Shown here piece after piece: positions 39,588 to 48,374 of a stretch of 64,000 nucleotides of DNA. The stretch spans positions 1 to 64,000 of the forward strand of contig NZ_JADZGI010000004.1 of assembly GCF_015865035.1 (NCBI RefSeq), in the 5' to 3' direction. The position numbers and the translations under genes were made by a program. How positions within the stretch are numbered: position 1 is the first letter of the stretch; each line of letters starts with the position of its first letter. This DNA comes from Novosphingobium aureum (GTDB taxonomy: Bacteria; Pseudomonadota; Alphaproteobacteria; Sphingomonadales; Sphingomonadaceae). The notes beneath the pieces were generated by a model. That model did no database searches. It was not told where the DNA came from and saw only the letters and a program-made list of their open reading frames with translations.

Positions 39588-39726
39588 TCGTCATTCCCGC
39601 GAAGGCGGGAATCCAGTTTTGAACTTGCGGTAAAATTCACATTCGCGCGAGCCGCGCAGTTTCTGACCACTGATCTTGAGGCGAATCGCTGCGCAGTCTG
39701 GATTCCCGCCTTCGCGGGAATGACGA
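39588..39726. repeat. MITE/REP-like element with 29-bp perfect inverted ends
   Basis: Positions 39588-39616 and 39698-39726 are exact 29-bp inverted repeats. Each arm also contains its own palindrome, ATTCCCGC-GAAG-GCGGGAAT, giving a nested structure with an 81-nt centre lower in GC than its surroundings. No ORF is inside. The TCATTCCCGCGAAGGCGGGA sequence is a typical REP-type unit. The pair resembles a non-autonomous element mobilised in trans by a REP-associated transposase. Confidence 0.7.
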
Positions 39727-39753
39727 AGTTGGGTGGATATTTTTCGTTGCCGG

Positions 39754-40011
39754 TCACCATCTAAGTCGATGTTGGATTGATCTTAATAAATAAGCTGCTG
39801 CTGCGCCAATTGCTGACCCGACGAGACCAGCGCCAAACGCGAGGCCATGGAGACTCAATGGCGTCGGGGCGATGAATAGTGATGTGAGAACCGGCAAAGA
39901 CGCTGTGCCAACCATCACCTTCATTCGAGCTTTTGGAAGAAAAGCATGGATTAAGAAACTGAGCGCGAACGCAAAGCCGACGGCACCAAAAATGAAATAC
40001 CCTACTCCCAC
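39754..40011 (-). CDS. Small hydrophobic membrane protein, unknown function
   Basis: About 85 residues with three likely helices: VGYFIFGAVGFAFALSFLI, VGTASLPVLTSLFI and a C-terminal FGAGLVGSAIGAAAAYLL, ending in a basic tail. Start taken at GTG 40011, with GGAG 5 nt upstream; longer starts reach 40044. Base composition is clearly lower in GC than neighbouring genes, and it is flanked by the inverted-repeat cluster, which suggests a recently gained or poorly conserved gene. No family recognised. Confidence 0.5.
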   Translation of the reverse strand: MGVGYFIFGAVGFAFALSFLIHAFLPKARMKVMVGTASLPVLTSLFIAPTPLSLHGLAFGAGLVGSAIGAAAAYLLRSIQHRLRW

Positions 40012-40155
40012 AAGCTCTCCACCCACGGTCCCAGTCGCCGCCAAATTTGCAGGCTACGGTTAGCTTTATGCCAAATCGGCGCTTTATACCGCAATGGCGG
40101 CAAGGGGGGCGAAACCGGACATTCGATTTCGTCCACGCCGCCCAGGATCCTGACC

Positions 40156-42669
40156 CTAGTCCGCGGTCAGCGTGACCACGCTTTCGGGCGCATCGCGCAG
40201 GCGCAGGCCGAGGCCGTCGGCTCCGGGTTGCGGCACCGCGATGGCGGCGCCGGTGAAGCCGGGCGAGACCTTGACCGCACCTGTCATCTCCGACCCCTTG
40301 CCCACGGCATCGAGGAGGAACAGGTCCCGGCCGCGCAGCGTACAAGGCGTGGCCGAGGCCGTGGCGGCCTTGTCATTGCAGGTCAGCGCGGTCACGCGTG
40401 GCAGCCGCACGAGGCTGGCTAGCGGCTGCCAGTCGCTCGAACGCGCCAGACTGCTGGAACCCGTATCGCCGCCGCGCAGCAGCCGGAAGCGCAAGGGGCC
40501 GAAGGTGCCGGGCGGCAGGTCGCTCGCGCGCAGCGTCGCGACGGCGACCTGGGCCGTTGCCAGCGAGAGGCCCTTGCCGATCTCGAGACGGGTGAGCGGG
40601 GTCAGGGGCTCAGTACCGGGACCTTGCGGCGCGAGTGCGATCTCGATGGCGTCGCTGCGATCGAAGGCGCCTTCACCGGCACGGTCGATCGAGAACACCA
40701 GTTCGCCATCGTCGGGCAGCAGCTCGCCCTTGCCGAGATCGAGCGTGTGTTCCCCCGGTTTCGCATTGGCGGTGCGTACCGATCGGTCGAGCAGGTGCAC
40801 CTTCGGGCGCGGCGATGCGACGGTGACGGGCAGGCGAACCTTGCGTCCGCTGGCAAGCGTCACCCAGGCAGTCTCGGTCTCGCCCTCGGGTGTCTGCGCG
40901 AGGTCTTCGGCCGCTGCGCCAGTTTCGCCATCGGCGACGAGGCGCAAGAGATCGGCGTCCTGCGCGCGGGTTAGCTCGGCTGGTACGAAGCGGCGCTTGC
41001 CCAGCTCGAGGCTTTTCACCTGGTCGAGCCTGAGACCGGTCAGCAGGCCTTCGTCATCGCCGGCGTGGACCTCGAAACCGTCGATCCGGCTGCCTTCGGC
41101 CACCGCCTCGAGATCGAGGCGTACCGGTTCGGCTGCGCCGAGCACCTGAAGCTCGAGGCTGTGCTTGCCCGTCTTCAGCGCATCGCCGGGCACCTTGACC
41201 GCGAGGCGGCCTTCGCTCTCGACTTCCCAGACGAGCCTTTGCGGGCTGCCGTCTTTGCGCCGCAGCGTGACGCCCGAGAGGCACGCCGGGGCGCTTCCCT
41301 CGACGACGATGCGGTTGTCGCGTCCTACGACCAGCCCTGTGCCCCCGTCGGCAAGCTTCCACTGCGCGACGCCGGGCAGCTGTACCGCGAATTCGGGGCC
41401 TTCGAAGGGCGTAAAGCCCCAGAGCCCGTGGAGGCGTGCGCGCATCGCGCCCGAAAGGCCCTCGGGCAGTGGCGCATCAAGGCGGTAGCCACCCTTGTCG
41501 GCCTGCGGGGCGACCGGGACCTCGACCGTGCGTCCCGAGGCGCTAGTGATGGTGACCGCCATGTCGTGGGCGAAGGCGGTGGAGAAGACCAGCGGCGCGC
41601 CTTCGACCGGCAGCACCGCGCCGGGCCGTGCGAGGCACACCGGCGCGGCATCGCTTGCGCGCAGGCGCGGCGGCCTGCTGGCCTCGATCGAGGGCATGGC
41701 CGCGACCATCACCGTCTTGGGCTTCTGGAACGAGGGCGCGGCATTGAGCAGCAGCGAGAGCCTGTCGTCGTGCGCGGTGGTCAGCGCGGGCAGGTAGTTG
41801 AAGGTCGGGTTGCTGAAGGCGCCGAGCAACTTGGCGACATCGCGCACCACGCCGATGTAGGGGCTGTAGGTGCCGCCGCCCGCTTCGGGAACGGCGCTCA
41901 GCTGCAGCGCCAGCGCGGTCGGCGCGCCGGTCAGCGTGTCGGTGATCGAGTTCGAGTGGACATCGCCCAGCACGAGGTTCTCGCGATCCTCGAGCAGGCA
42001 CGAGGCCTGTTCCTCGGCGACGCGCAGCAGGCAGTCCTCGTTGAGCTTGATCCCCAGTGCATTGGCGAGCGGCGGGGCGATCTTGCGCAGGTTCTGCGGA
42101 TGGCCGATCTCGGCGCGGATGCCCGCCATGAAGGTCTCGAGCCGGGTATGGTCGAGCGAGGCCAGTTCGAGATCGTGGCTGGCGCGCACGAACTCGCCGG
42201 GCTTGCCGCGGACCGCATCGCGCAGCACGCCTTCGGCGCCGCCGGTGTCGGGCACCAGCAAAAGCACCATCTGCCGCGCGCCCTTGGGCACGGTGAGCGC
42301 GAGGGTGTTCTTCTTCTCCTTTTCCTTCCAGCTCTCGGCGGTCTCGATCCAGTCCTTGGGGGGCGGATTGGTCGCGCCGCGCAGGAAGGCGGAGACGAGA
42401 ATGAACTCTGCGCCATGGTCCTCGGGCATCGCGCCATGGACGGTGACCTTGTCGCCTTCGGCAAGACTGGGCACCTGCGCGATCGGCAGGGACTTGCCGT
42501 CGCGCGTGACATCGACCCTGAGATCGGGGCCGGCCAGCTCGAAGGAGGGACCCTTGGCGGCGTGTGCAGGCGCGCCAAGGACAAGCGTGCTCGAGGCCGC
42601 GAGCAGGCAGGCCAGCGGGGCAGCAAGCGATGAAGTCAGCGAACGCGCGGGCTTTGGCGTATCGTGCAC
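40156..42669 (-). CDS. Large secreted protein of unknown function
   Basis: About 837 residues from a GTG start (a TTG at 42702 with GAGGAA ~9 nt upstream is an alternative). The N-terminus KPARSLTSSLAAPLACLLAA ... APAHA is a clear Sec signal peptide. The mature part has no transmembrane helix. It looks beta-rich with repeated Lys/Glu/Val-rich segments, several isolated cysteines (ALTCNDKAA, ATPCTLRG) that could form disulfides, and no motif I recognise. Upstream lies a divergent intergenic gap and then a TetR gene on the same strand. Probably periplasmic or surface-exposed; function unknown. Confidence 0.8.
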   Translation of the reverse strand: MHDTPKPARSLTSSLAAPLACLLAASSTLVLGAPAHAAKGPSFELAGPDLRVDVTRDGKSLPIAQVPSLAEGDKVTVHGAMPEDHGAEFILVSAFLRGATNPPPKDWIETAESWKEKEKKNTLALTVPKGARQMVLLLVPDTGGAEGVLRDAVRGKPGEFVRASHDLELASLDHTRLETFMAGIRAEIGHPQNLRKIAPPLANALGIKLNEDCLLRVAEEQASCLLEDRENLVLGDVHSNSITDTLTGAPTALALQLSAVPEAGGGTYSPYIGVVRDVAKLLGAFSNPTFNYLPALTTAHDDRLSLLLNAAPSFQKPKTVMVAAMPSIEASRPPRLRASDAAPVCLARPGAVLPVEGAPLVFSTAFAHDMAVTITSASGRTVEVPVAPQADKGGYRLDAPLPEGLSGAMRARLHGLWGFTPFEGPEFAVQLPGVAQWKLADGGTGLVVGRDNRIVVEGSAPACLSGVTLRRKDGSPQRLVWEVESEGRLAVKVPGDALKTGKHSLELQVLGAAEPVRLDLEAVAEGSRIDGFEVHAGDDEGLLTGLRLDQVKSLELGKRRFVPAELTRAQDADLLRLVADGETGAAAEDLAQTPEGETETAWVTLASGRKVRLPVTVASPRPKVHLLDRSVRTANAKPGEHTLDLGKGELLPDDGELVFSIDRAGEGAFDRSDAIEIALAPQGPGTEPLTPLTRLEIGKGLSLATAQVAVATLRASDLPPGTFGPLRFRLLRGGDTGSSSLARSSDWQPLASLVRLPRVTALTCNDKAATASATPCTLRGRDLFLLDAVGKGSEMTGAVKVSPGFTGAAIAVPQPGADGLGLRLRDAPESVVTLTAD

Positions 42670-42813
42670 CCGCTTGCGGTCGATCAGGAAGTCACTTGGC
42701 AAGGGATGTCGTTCCTCTGCTCCATTTGCATTGCTCCCCTGTCTGCGGCCCGGCTTCGCCTTACCCGCAAGTCGTGCCCCGCGCAAAGGGGGCACTTCGG
42801 CAGAATGAACGCA

Positions 42814-43389
42814 TTACGCGCCGCCGGGTTCGATCCCGTAGGTGGCGAGGATCTGGTCGGCGACCTCGTCGGAGGTGAGGCGTCCCGGGCGATACCAGTT
42901 CGATGCGGTGTTGAGCGTGGTCAGCAGCAGGAGCCGGTAGATGTCCGGATCGCGCCCGGCAACCGGCGGGACCGCGGCGATCAGCTCGGCGAACATCGTT
43001 TCGAAAGCATCGCGCCGCTCGATCAGTCTTTCGCGCAGGCCCTCGGGCACCGAGCCGAGGTCGTTCATCAGCGGCATCGTCAGCGAATCGGGGGCGAGCT
43101 GGATCGCGAGGAGGATGCGACAGGCGCTTGCGAGGCGTTGTACCGGGTCCTCGATATCCGCGATGCCCGCGCGGATCGCGTCTTCCGCCGATTGCAGCGC
43201 GCGGTCGTGAATGCGCACGAAGAGCGCGTCCTTGCTCTTGATGTAATGGTAGAGCGAGCCGCCGAGCAGGCCGACCCGTTCGCCGATGTCGCGGATGCTG
43301 GTTGCGGCATAGCCCTTCTCGGCGAAGAGCGCGGCAGCGGCGTTGAGCACGGCCTCCTCGCGGCTGGGTTCGCGTCCCGCAGCTTCCAT
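42814..43389 (-). CDS. TetR/AcrR family transcriptional regulator
   Basis: About 191 residues. N-terminal TetR helix-turn-helix: NAAAALFAEKGYAATSIRDI then GGSLYHYIKSKDALF. The C-terminal ligand-binding region is helical and ends LTSDEVADQILATYGIE, similar to KstR/YcdC-like regulators of acyl-CoA metabolism. Start chosen at the ATG with AGGA ~7 nt upstream; in-frame starts at 43422 and 43488 are possible. It sits upstream of the large secreted protein gene, 144 nt away, on the same strand. Confidence 0.88.
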   Translation of the reverse strand: MEAAGREPSREEAVLNAAAALFAEKGYAATSIRDIGERVGLLGGSLYHYIKSKDALFVRIHDRALQSAEDAIRAGIADIEDPVQRLASACRILLAIQLAPDSLTMPLMNDLGSVPEGLRERLIERRDAFETMFAELIAAVPPVAGRDPDIYRLLLLTTLNTASNWYRPGRLTSDEVADQILATYGIEPGGA

Positions 43390-44010
43390 GGAGCGGTCCT
43401 GGGTGTCATGCCGGGCTGTCATCGTGCTTGCGTGGCGATTTGCGCGGGTATGGGCAAGCCCGTTTTCTTCGCTCTGGCTGCCGCACATCGCTGTGGGCCA
43501 AGATGATCCAAGGCGTGTGGCAGGCTTTCAGAAGGGGGCGGGGTCCCCCGCCCGCGCCGCGAGCGGTCCAGGTAGCAGACCATGGGCGGTACGAGCGGGG
43601 GCGCCGGTGGCGGGACTGGATCGGCACCCGCGCCTTCGCCCCGGGGGCGGATCGCGGCTGTCAATGTACCACCGGCCCTGAGATCGAAGGGCGCCGCCAG
43701 GGGGGGACTGGGAAACCGGCGCTATCGATCCCAAGAGACCATGCGAATCGGGCGTTTTATCGTGCAGGCCCGGACAAGAATTCAAGATTCAGAAAAATCC
43801 GAGCATTTTGAAGTTCCTGACCCTCTCTTCGCGCATTTGTGTACACAAAGGCCTGCATCTTTTCCAGAACGCTTGTAGGTATTAATACATTATAGAGCGA
43901 ATATATACAATGTGCATTGTATAGTTGTTCGTAGTGAATTGTATTTGTTTGAGATTCCGTGCTTTCGAAGAAATCGTAATCTGCGAGCCTTGTGACTTTA
44001 CGAGTGAGGC
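43390..44010. other. 621-nt gene-free region containing a low-GC island
   Basis: The left half (43390-43740) is GC-rich with poor coding potential; an ORF there (43582-43878) has composition unlike a real protein. The right part (~43740-44010) is sharply A/T-rich, with runs such as GTATTAATAC (itself a palindrome at 43879-43888) and the 20-nt dyad annotated separately. I see no RNA gene or transposase. It could be a promoter or replication/partition-type regulatory stretch, or a remnant of transferred DNA. Confidence 0.5.
43904..43923. promoter_or_regulatory. 20-nt dyad TATACAATG-TG-CATTGTATA in the AT-rich island
   Basis: Two perfect 9-nt inverted arms with a 2-nt spacer, surrounded by A/T-rich DNA, as expected of a repressor operator or -10/activator region. 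It is 91 nt from the stop of the downstream minus-strand lipoprotein gene, so it does not obviously serve that gene's promoter. The regulator is unknown. Confidence 0.45.
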
Positions 44011-44439
44011 TTAGTTCTGTTGGTCAACACCGGGGCCGCGCTCGACAAGCCATTCGCCTGTCGTGCAATTTTCCGGATCGAACGCAGCGACGGCGCGCAT
44101 GATCCGGGCGGTTTCACCGGGCAAGGCAGCTTCGAACCTGACCGTGACCGTCCATTTCCCGTTGGGTTCGGACCTGTCGACGCTGAGGTTCCGGAAATCG
44201 AAGCCGCTGCTGCCGGGTGGCAGGCCTTCGGTTATCCGCAGCAGCAGGTCGCGCAGGAAGGCAGGCTTGCGGGTGCGGCAGATGTCGTTCGGCTCCGGGG
44301 CGGTGAGGTCCGACTTCTCGATGTCGTAGGTTGTGGGCGTCGGCTTGGGCTCAGGAGTGCCGGGACCGCACGCGGTTAGCGCCGCGGTGATCGCTGTCGC
44401 ACCGGCCAGTACAGCCGAGAGATTGCGCTTCATCTTCAT
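44011..44439 (-). CDS. Small lipoprotein of unknown function
   Basis: 142 residues. Signal peptide with lipobox: LSAVLAGATAITAALTAC, lipidated Cys at ~24. The mature part begins with a Pro/Thr-rich linker (PGTPEPKPTPT) and then a small domain with two further cysteines (ICRTRK, ENCTTGEWL). AGGAGA 5 nt before the ATG is a strong ribosome-binding site. It follows panC by 124 nt on the same strand. Probably an inner- or outer-membrane lipoprotein; function unknown. Confidence 0.75.
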   Translation of the reverse strand: MKMKRNLSAVLAGATAITAALTACGPGTPEPKPTPTTYDIEKSDLTAPEPNDICRTRKPAFLRDLLLRITEGLPPGSSGFDFRNLSVDRSEPNGKWTVTVRFEAALPGETARIMRAVAAFDPENCTTGEWLVERGPGVDQQN

Positions 44440-44563
44440 CGGCGTCTCCTGAAGGACAATCCCAAATCTGCTGAACGGTCAGAAAACGCGCGGAGCCCGG
44501 CTTTGTGCTGGAATCCTGCGCGCTCTCTGAAACTATTCGTTTTGCTCAGGTACCAACGCGCAC

Positions 44564-45427
44564 TCAGGGGGTGACCGCCATATTGTCGATCAGCCTTGCC
44601 GGTCCGATCCGCGCCGCGACGAGCAGGCGCATCGGGCCGGGGATCGGGGTGTCGAGCGGAGCAAGGCTGGCGGCATCGCAAAGCTGCGCATAGTCGATCT
44701 GGTGAAAGCCGCCTGCGAGCAGTTCGGCTTCCAGTCCGGCCAGCGTCGGGGCGATTGGCTTGCCGCTCTCGATTGCGGCGATCGCATCTTTCATCGCCAG
44801 CGGCAGCGCGACCGCGCGGGCACGCTGCTCGGCATCGAGGTAGGCGTTGCGCGAGGACATCGCGAGCCCGTCCGCCTCGCGCACCGTGGGCACGCCGAAA
44901 ATCTGCCCTGCGGCGGGGAAGGCGAGGTCGAGGTCGGTAGCCATGCGGCGGATCACCGCGAGCTGCTGCCAGTCCTTCTCGCCGAACAGTGCCATGTCCG
45001 GGCGGACCTGGTTGAACAGCTTGCACACGACCGTTGCGACACCGTCGAAATGCCCCGGGCGCGAGGCACCGCATAGCCCGTTGCTGACGCCCGAGACCGC
45101 GATGCTCGTGGCGAAGCCCTGGGGATACATCGCCTCGACCACCGGAGCCCAGAGCAGGTCCACGCCTTCGGCAAGCAGCAGCTCGCTGTCGCGTTCGAGT
45201 ACTTTGGGGTAGGCGTCGAGATCCTCGTTCGCGCCGAACTGGAGCGGGTTGACGAAGATCGAGACCACGACCGCGCCTTGCTGGCCGACCCGCTCGCGCG
45301 CCTTGCGCACCAGTGTCAGGTGGCCCGCGTGCAGCGCGCCCATGGTGGGCACGAGCGCGACCGGCCCGCGCTCGCGCAGCTGGGCGACTGCACTGCGCAG
45401 TGGATCAAGGGTGCTGACGGTTTGCAT
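44564..45427 (-). CDS. panC: Pantothenate synthetase
   Basis: 287 residues. Joins pantoate and beta-alanine using ATP in coenzyme A synthesis. The nucleotidyltransferase signature VPTMGALHAGHLTL (HIGH-like), FVNPLQFGANEDL, the pantoate-binding RPGHFDGVATVV, FGEKDWQQLAVIRRM and the KMSKS-like SSRNAYL are all present. Length is normal. It is divergent from mipZ. panB and panD are not in the window. Confidence 0.97.
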   Translation of the reverse strand: MQTVSTLDPLRSAVAQLRERGPVALVPTMGALHAGHLTLVRKARERVGQQGAVVVSIFVNPLQFGANEDLDAYPKVLERDSELLLAEGVDLLWAPVVEAMYPQGFATSIAVSGVSNGLCGASRPGHFDGVATVVCKLFNQVRPDMALFGEKDWQQLAVIRRMATDLDLAFPAAGQIFGVPTVREADGLAMSSRNAYLDAEQRARAVALPLAMKDAIAAIESGKPIAPTLAGLEAELLAGGFHQIDYAQLCDAASLAPLDTPIPGPMRLLVAARIGPARLIDNMAVTP

Positions 45428-45602
45428 TGGCGAGGCGTGCTCCGGTAAGATGACGGGGCTGCTTCCCCCGCGCCTGTCCTTAGCGGTGCAGGCGGGTCGG
45501 CGGCAATGTCAATGAGTGCAAGCAATTGCGCGCGAATCCGGTTCGTGACCGCAGGGGGCGGGCGGACCCGGGGCGCTCGCCAGGAAAGCGAATACCAGAT
45601 CC

Positions 45603-46415
45603 GTGACTGCTCATCGCATCGTCTTCGCCAATGAAAAGGGTGGCACCGGCAAATCCACCACCGCGGTCCACGTGGCCATGGCTCTTGCCTATCAGGGCGC
45701 GAAAGTCGCCGCGATCGACCTCGATCCGCGCCAGCGCACCTTGTTCCGCTATCTCGAGAACCGGGTCGAGACCGAGCAGCGGCGCGGCATCGCGCTGCCC
45801 GGTGCGCGCTTCTCGGTCTACGACGGCGACGATTTCAACGAGCTTGACGAGCTCGCCGAGCAGATCGCCGAGGGCTACGACTTCCTGATCTTCGACACGC
45901 CGGGCCGCGACGACGCCTTCGCCCGTCACGTCGCATCGACCGCCGATACGCTGGTCACCCCGCTCAACGACAGCTTCATCGACTTCGACCTTATCGGTCA
46001 GGTGGAGAACGAGACCTTCCGCGTGAAGAAGCTCTCGTTCTATGCCGAGGTGATCTGGGAGGCACGCAAGAAGCGCGGTCTCAAGACCATCGAGGAAGGG
46101 CGTCGCGAGCTCGACTGGGTGGTGGTGCGCAACCGCATGCAGCACGTCGAGGCGCGCAACATGCGCCGCATGGATACCGCGCTTCAGGAACTGTCGCGAA
46201 GGGTGGGTTTCCGCATTTCGGGCGGACTGTCCGAGCGCGTGATCTTCCGCGAACTGTTCCCCTCGGGGCTGACCCTGCTCGACAAGGGTCACCTGGGCGA
46301 GCTGGGCACCAGCCACCTCGTTGCGCGCCAGGAACTGCGCGGGCTGGTCAAGGGGCTCAACCTGCCCCGACCCAAGAGCCAGCAGGGCGACCTCGTCGCC
46401 GCTGCGGGCCGCTGA
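45603..46415 (+). CDS. mipZ: MipZ-like ParA-family ATPase (division-site positioning)
   Basis: 270 residues from a GTG start. Deviant Walker A FANEKGGTGKSTTAVH, IDLDPRQRT, FDTPGRDDAFAR (Walker B/switch II) and TPLNDSFIDFDLIG. In alphaproteobacteria MipZ forms gradients from ParB-parS at the poles and inhibits FtsZ, so division occurs at midcell. The long helical insert after residue ~145 is characteristic. The J-domain gene follows after 17 nt. Confidence 0.9.
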   Translation: MTAHRIVFANEKGGTGKSTTAVHVAMALAYQGAKVAAIDLDPRQRTLFRYLENRVETEQRRGIALPGARFSVYDGDDFNELDELAEQIAEGYDFLIFDTPGRDDAFARHVASTADTLVTPLNDSFIDFDLIGQVENETFRVKKLSFYAEVIWEARKKRGLKTIEEGRRELDWVVVRNRMQHVEARNMRRMDTALQELSRRVGFRISGGLSERVIFRELFPSGLTLLDKGHLGELGTSHLVARQELRGLVKGLNLPRPKSQQGDLVAAAGR

Positions 46416-46432
46416 GCGGTCGCTGGCAAGCG

Positions 46433-46750
46433 ATGAAGATCCTGTGGATCGCACTACTGGCGGCAATCGCCTGGCGCATGATCTTCGGTCGCTGGCCCTG
46501 GCAGACGCTGGGCATCAGCAACTGGCCCGAGAAGCCGGCGCAGCGGCGCGGCAGTTTCGCCGAAGCCGAGGCACGCGTCCTGCTCGGCCTCGAGGACGAT
46601 GCCGGCCGCAAGGAAATCCTCGAGGCGCATCGCCGCCACCTCGCGACGGTCCATCCGGATCGGGGCGGATCGAACGAGCAGGTCCACGCCGCCAATGCCG
46701 CGCGCGACACCCTGCTGGCAGCGCTCGAGCGTTCGGCCAAGACTTCCTGA
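46433..46750 (+). CDS. Membrane-anchored J-domain (DnaJ-like) protein
   Basis: 105 residues. One N-terminal transmembrane segment (ILWIALLAAIAWRMIFG), then a charged linker and a C-terminal J-domain with EAHRRHLATVHPDRGGSNEQ, whose HPD tripeptide stimulates Hsp70 ATPase. This TM-linker-J order resembles Tim14/Pam18-like proteins. It starts 17 nt after the mipZ stop and is followed by the phosphomutase gene, so it is probably cotranscribed. The partner DnaK is not in the window. Confidence 0.88.
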   Translation: MKILWIALLAAIAWRMIFGRWPWQTLGISNWPEKPAQRRGSFAEAEARVLLGLEDDAGRKEILEAHRRHLATVHPDRGGSNEQVHAANAARDTLLAALERSAKTS

Positions 46751-46790
46751 CACGCGCCATGCGATCTGCGCTGGAACGCGAAGGGAGGCG

Positions 46791-48257
46791 ATGAAGGCGC
46801 ACCGGTTTCACCCTTCGCTGCTGCGTGCCTACGACGTGCGCGGTATCTTCGGCGAGACGCTCGGCGAGGACGACGCGCATGCGCTGGGCCGCAGTTTCGC
46901 GACGGTCCTGCACCGCAAGACTGATGTTTCGCCCCGTCGCCCGCGCGTTGTCGTCGGGTACGACGGCCGCCTCAGTTCCCCGGTGCTCGAGGAAGCGCTG
47001 GTCGTGGGGCTGTGCGCTTGCGGCATCGACGTCGTACGCATCGGCCTTGCCGCGAGCCCGATGCTCTATTTCGCCGAGCGTTCAATCGATCAGGTGGAAG
47101 GCGGCATTCAGGTAACTGGCAGCCACAATCCCCGCGATCACAATGGCTTCAAGATAGTACTTGGGGGCCGCCCGTTCTTCGGGGAGGCGCTCGCCAGCCT
47201 CGGCGGGATTGCAGCTGCCGGCGACTGGTTCTTGCCCGGAGGCGGTATCGATGCGGGTACTCTCTCCCCGCCCGGAAGCGTCGTCGCCGAGGCGGGGAGG
47301 TCGCAGCGGCACGACGTTATGCCCGCCTACCTCGACGCGCTCCTCGGGGCGCTGGCGGGAGGGCCCGGAGGCTTGGCGCAGATCGACGACCTGCGCATCG
47401 GCTGGGACACCGGAAACGGCGCTGCCGGGCCGCTGGTGGAGAGACTTGTCGCGAGGCTGCCGGGCGAACATCATATGCTGTTCTCCGAAGTTGACGGGCG
47501 GTTTCCCAATCACCACCCGGATCCGACGATAGAGGCGAACCTTGCAGACCTGCGCATGTTGGTCACGGGCAAGAAGCTCGATTTCGGAGTGGCCTTCGAC
47601 GGCGATGGCGACCGGCTCGGCGTGGTCGATGGCGCGGGACGCGTGGTCTGGGCCGACCGACTGCTGGCGCTCTTTGCCGCTGACGTGCTCGAGGCATATC
47701 CCGGTGCCAGCGTCGTTGGCGACGTCAAGATGTCGCAGGTCACCTTCGATGCGGTCGCGAGCCTTGGCGGCAAGCCGGTCATGGCGCCTTCGGGGCACTC
47801 GCCGATCAAGGCTGCGATGCGCGAGACCGGGGCGCTGCTCGGCGGCGAGATGAGCGGGCATTTCTTCTTCGCCGACAGGTATCTGGGCTTCGATGACGGG
47901 CCTTATGCGGCCTTGCGGCTGATCGCGGCGAGCGCGGGCAGGGGACGGGCGCTCGCGGACCTCGTCGACGCCCTGCCTCCCGCTTGCGCGACGCCCGAGA
48001 TGCGTTTTCCGGTCGCGCCGCAGCGTCGGCTTGCGGTCGTCGAGGAGGTGGCCGCAAGGCTCGCTGCGCGCGGGCGCGAGGTCTGCGCCATCGACGGTGT
48101 CCGGGTCTCCTCGCCGGAGGGCTGGTGGCTGCTGCGCGCCTCGAACACGCAGGACATGCTCACCGCCCGCGCCGAGGCGGCCTCGCCCGAGGCTCTGGCG
48201 CGGCTTGTCGGCGAGATCGACACCGAACTGGCGGCGAGCGGTGTTACGCGCGGGTGA
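46791..48257 (+). CDS. Phosphomannomutase/phosphoglucomutase (AlgC/ManB-like)
   Basis: 488 residues. Alpha-D-phosphohexomutase with four domains: substrate start SLLRAYDVRGIFGETL, phosphoserine loop QVTGSHNPRDHNGFK (~residue 105), metal loop FDGDGDRLG, sugar-binding GGEMSGHFFF and phosphate-binding RASNTQDM near the C-terminus. It interconverts glucose- or mannose-1- and 6-phosphates, supplying exopolysaccharide and LPS sugars. AAGGGAGG lies just before the ATG. Confidence 0.93.
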   Translation: MKAHRFHPSLLRAYDVRGIFGETLGEDDAHALGRSFATVLHRKTDVSPRRPRVVVGYDGRLSSPVLEEALVVGLCACGIDVVRIGLAASPMLYFAERSIDQVEGGIQVTGSHNPRDHNGFKIVLGGRPFFGEALASLGGIAAAGDWFLPGGGIDAGTLSPPGSVVAEAGRSQRHDVMPAYLDALLGALAGGPGGLAQIDDLRIGWDTGNGAAGPLVERLVARLPGEHHMLFSEVDGRFPNHHPDPTIEANLADLRMLVTGKKLDFGVAFDGDGDRLGVVDGAGRVVWADRLLALFAADVLEAYPGASVVGDVKMSQVTFDAVASLGGKPVMAPSGHSPIKAAMRETGALLGGEMSGHFFFADRYLGFDDGPYAALRLIAASAGRGRALADLVDALPPACATPEMRFPVAPQRRLAVVEEVAARLAARGREVCAIDGVRVSSPEGWWLLRASNTQDMLTARAEAASPEALARLVGEIDTELAASGVTRG

Positions 48258-48374
48258 GCCGGGAACCTGCGGCCTCTCGGCGGGCTGTGCTGTCATGCGC
48301 TCGAAAAGCCCCTGCGTTTGCGCGCCAGCCGCGCCTGAACCTTGTTGCCCGACCGTGGGGCAGGGAGGCGCTGC

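Noticed and set aside
43582..43878. A 98-codon plus-strand ORF in the gap after the TetR gene
   Set aside because: Gly/Arg-rich start and abrupt change in composition into the AT-rich island; no ribosome-binding site.
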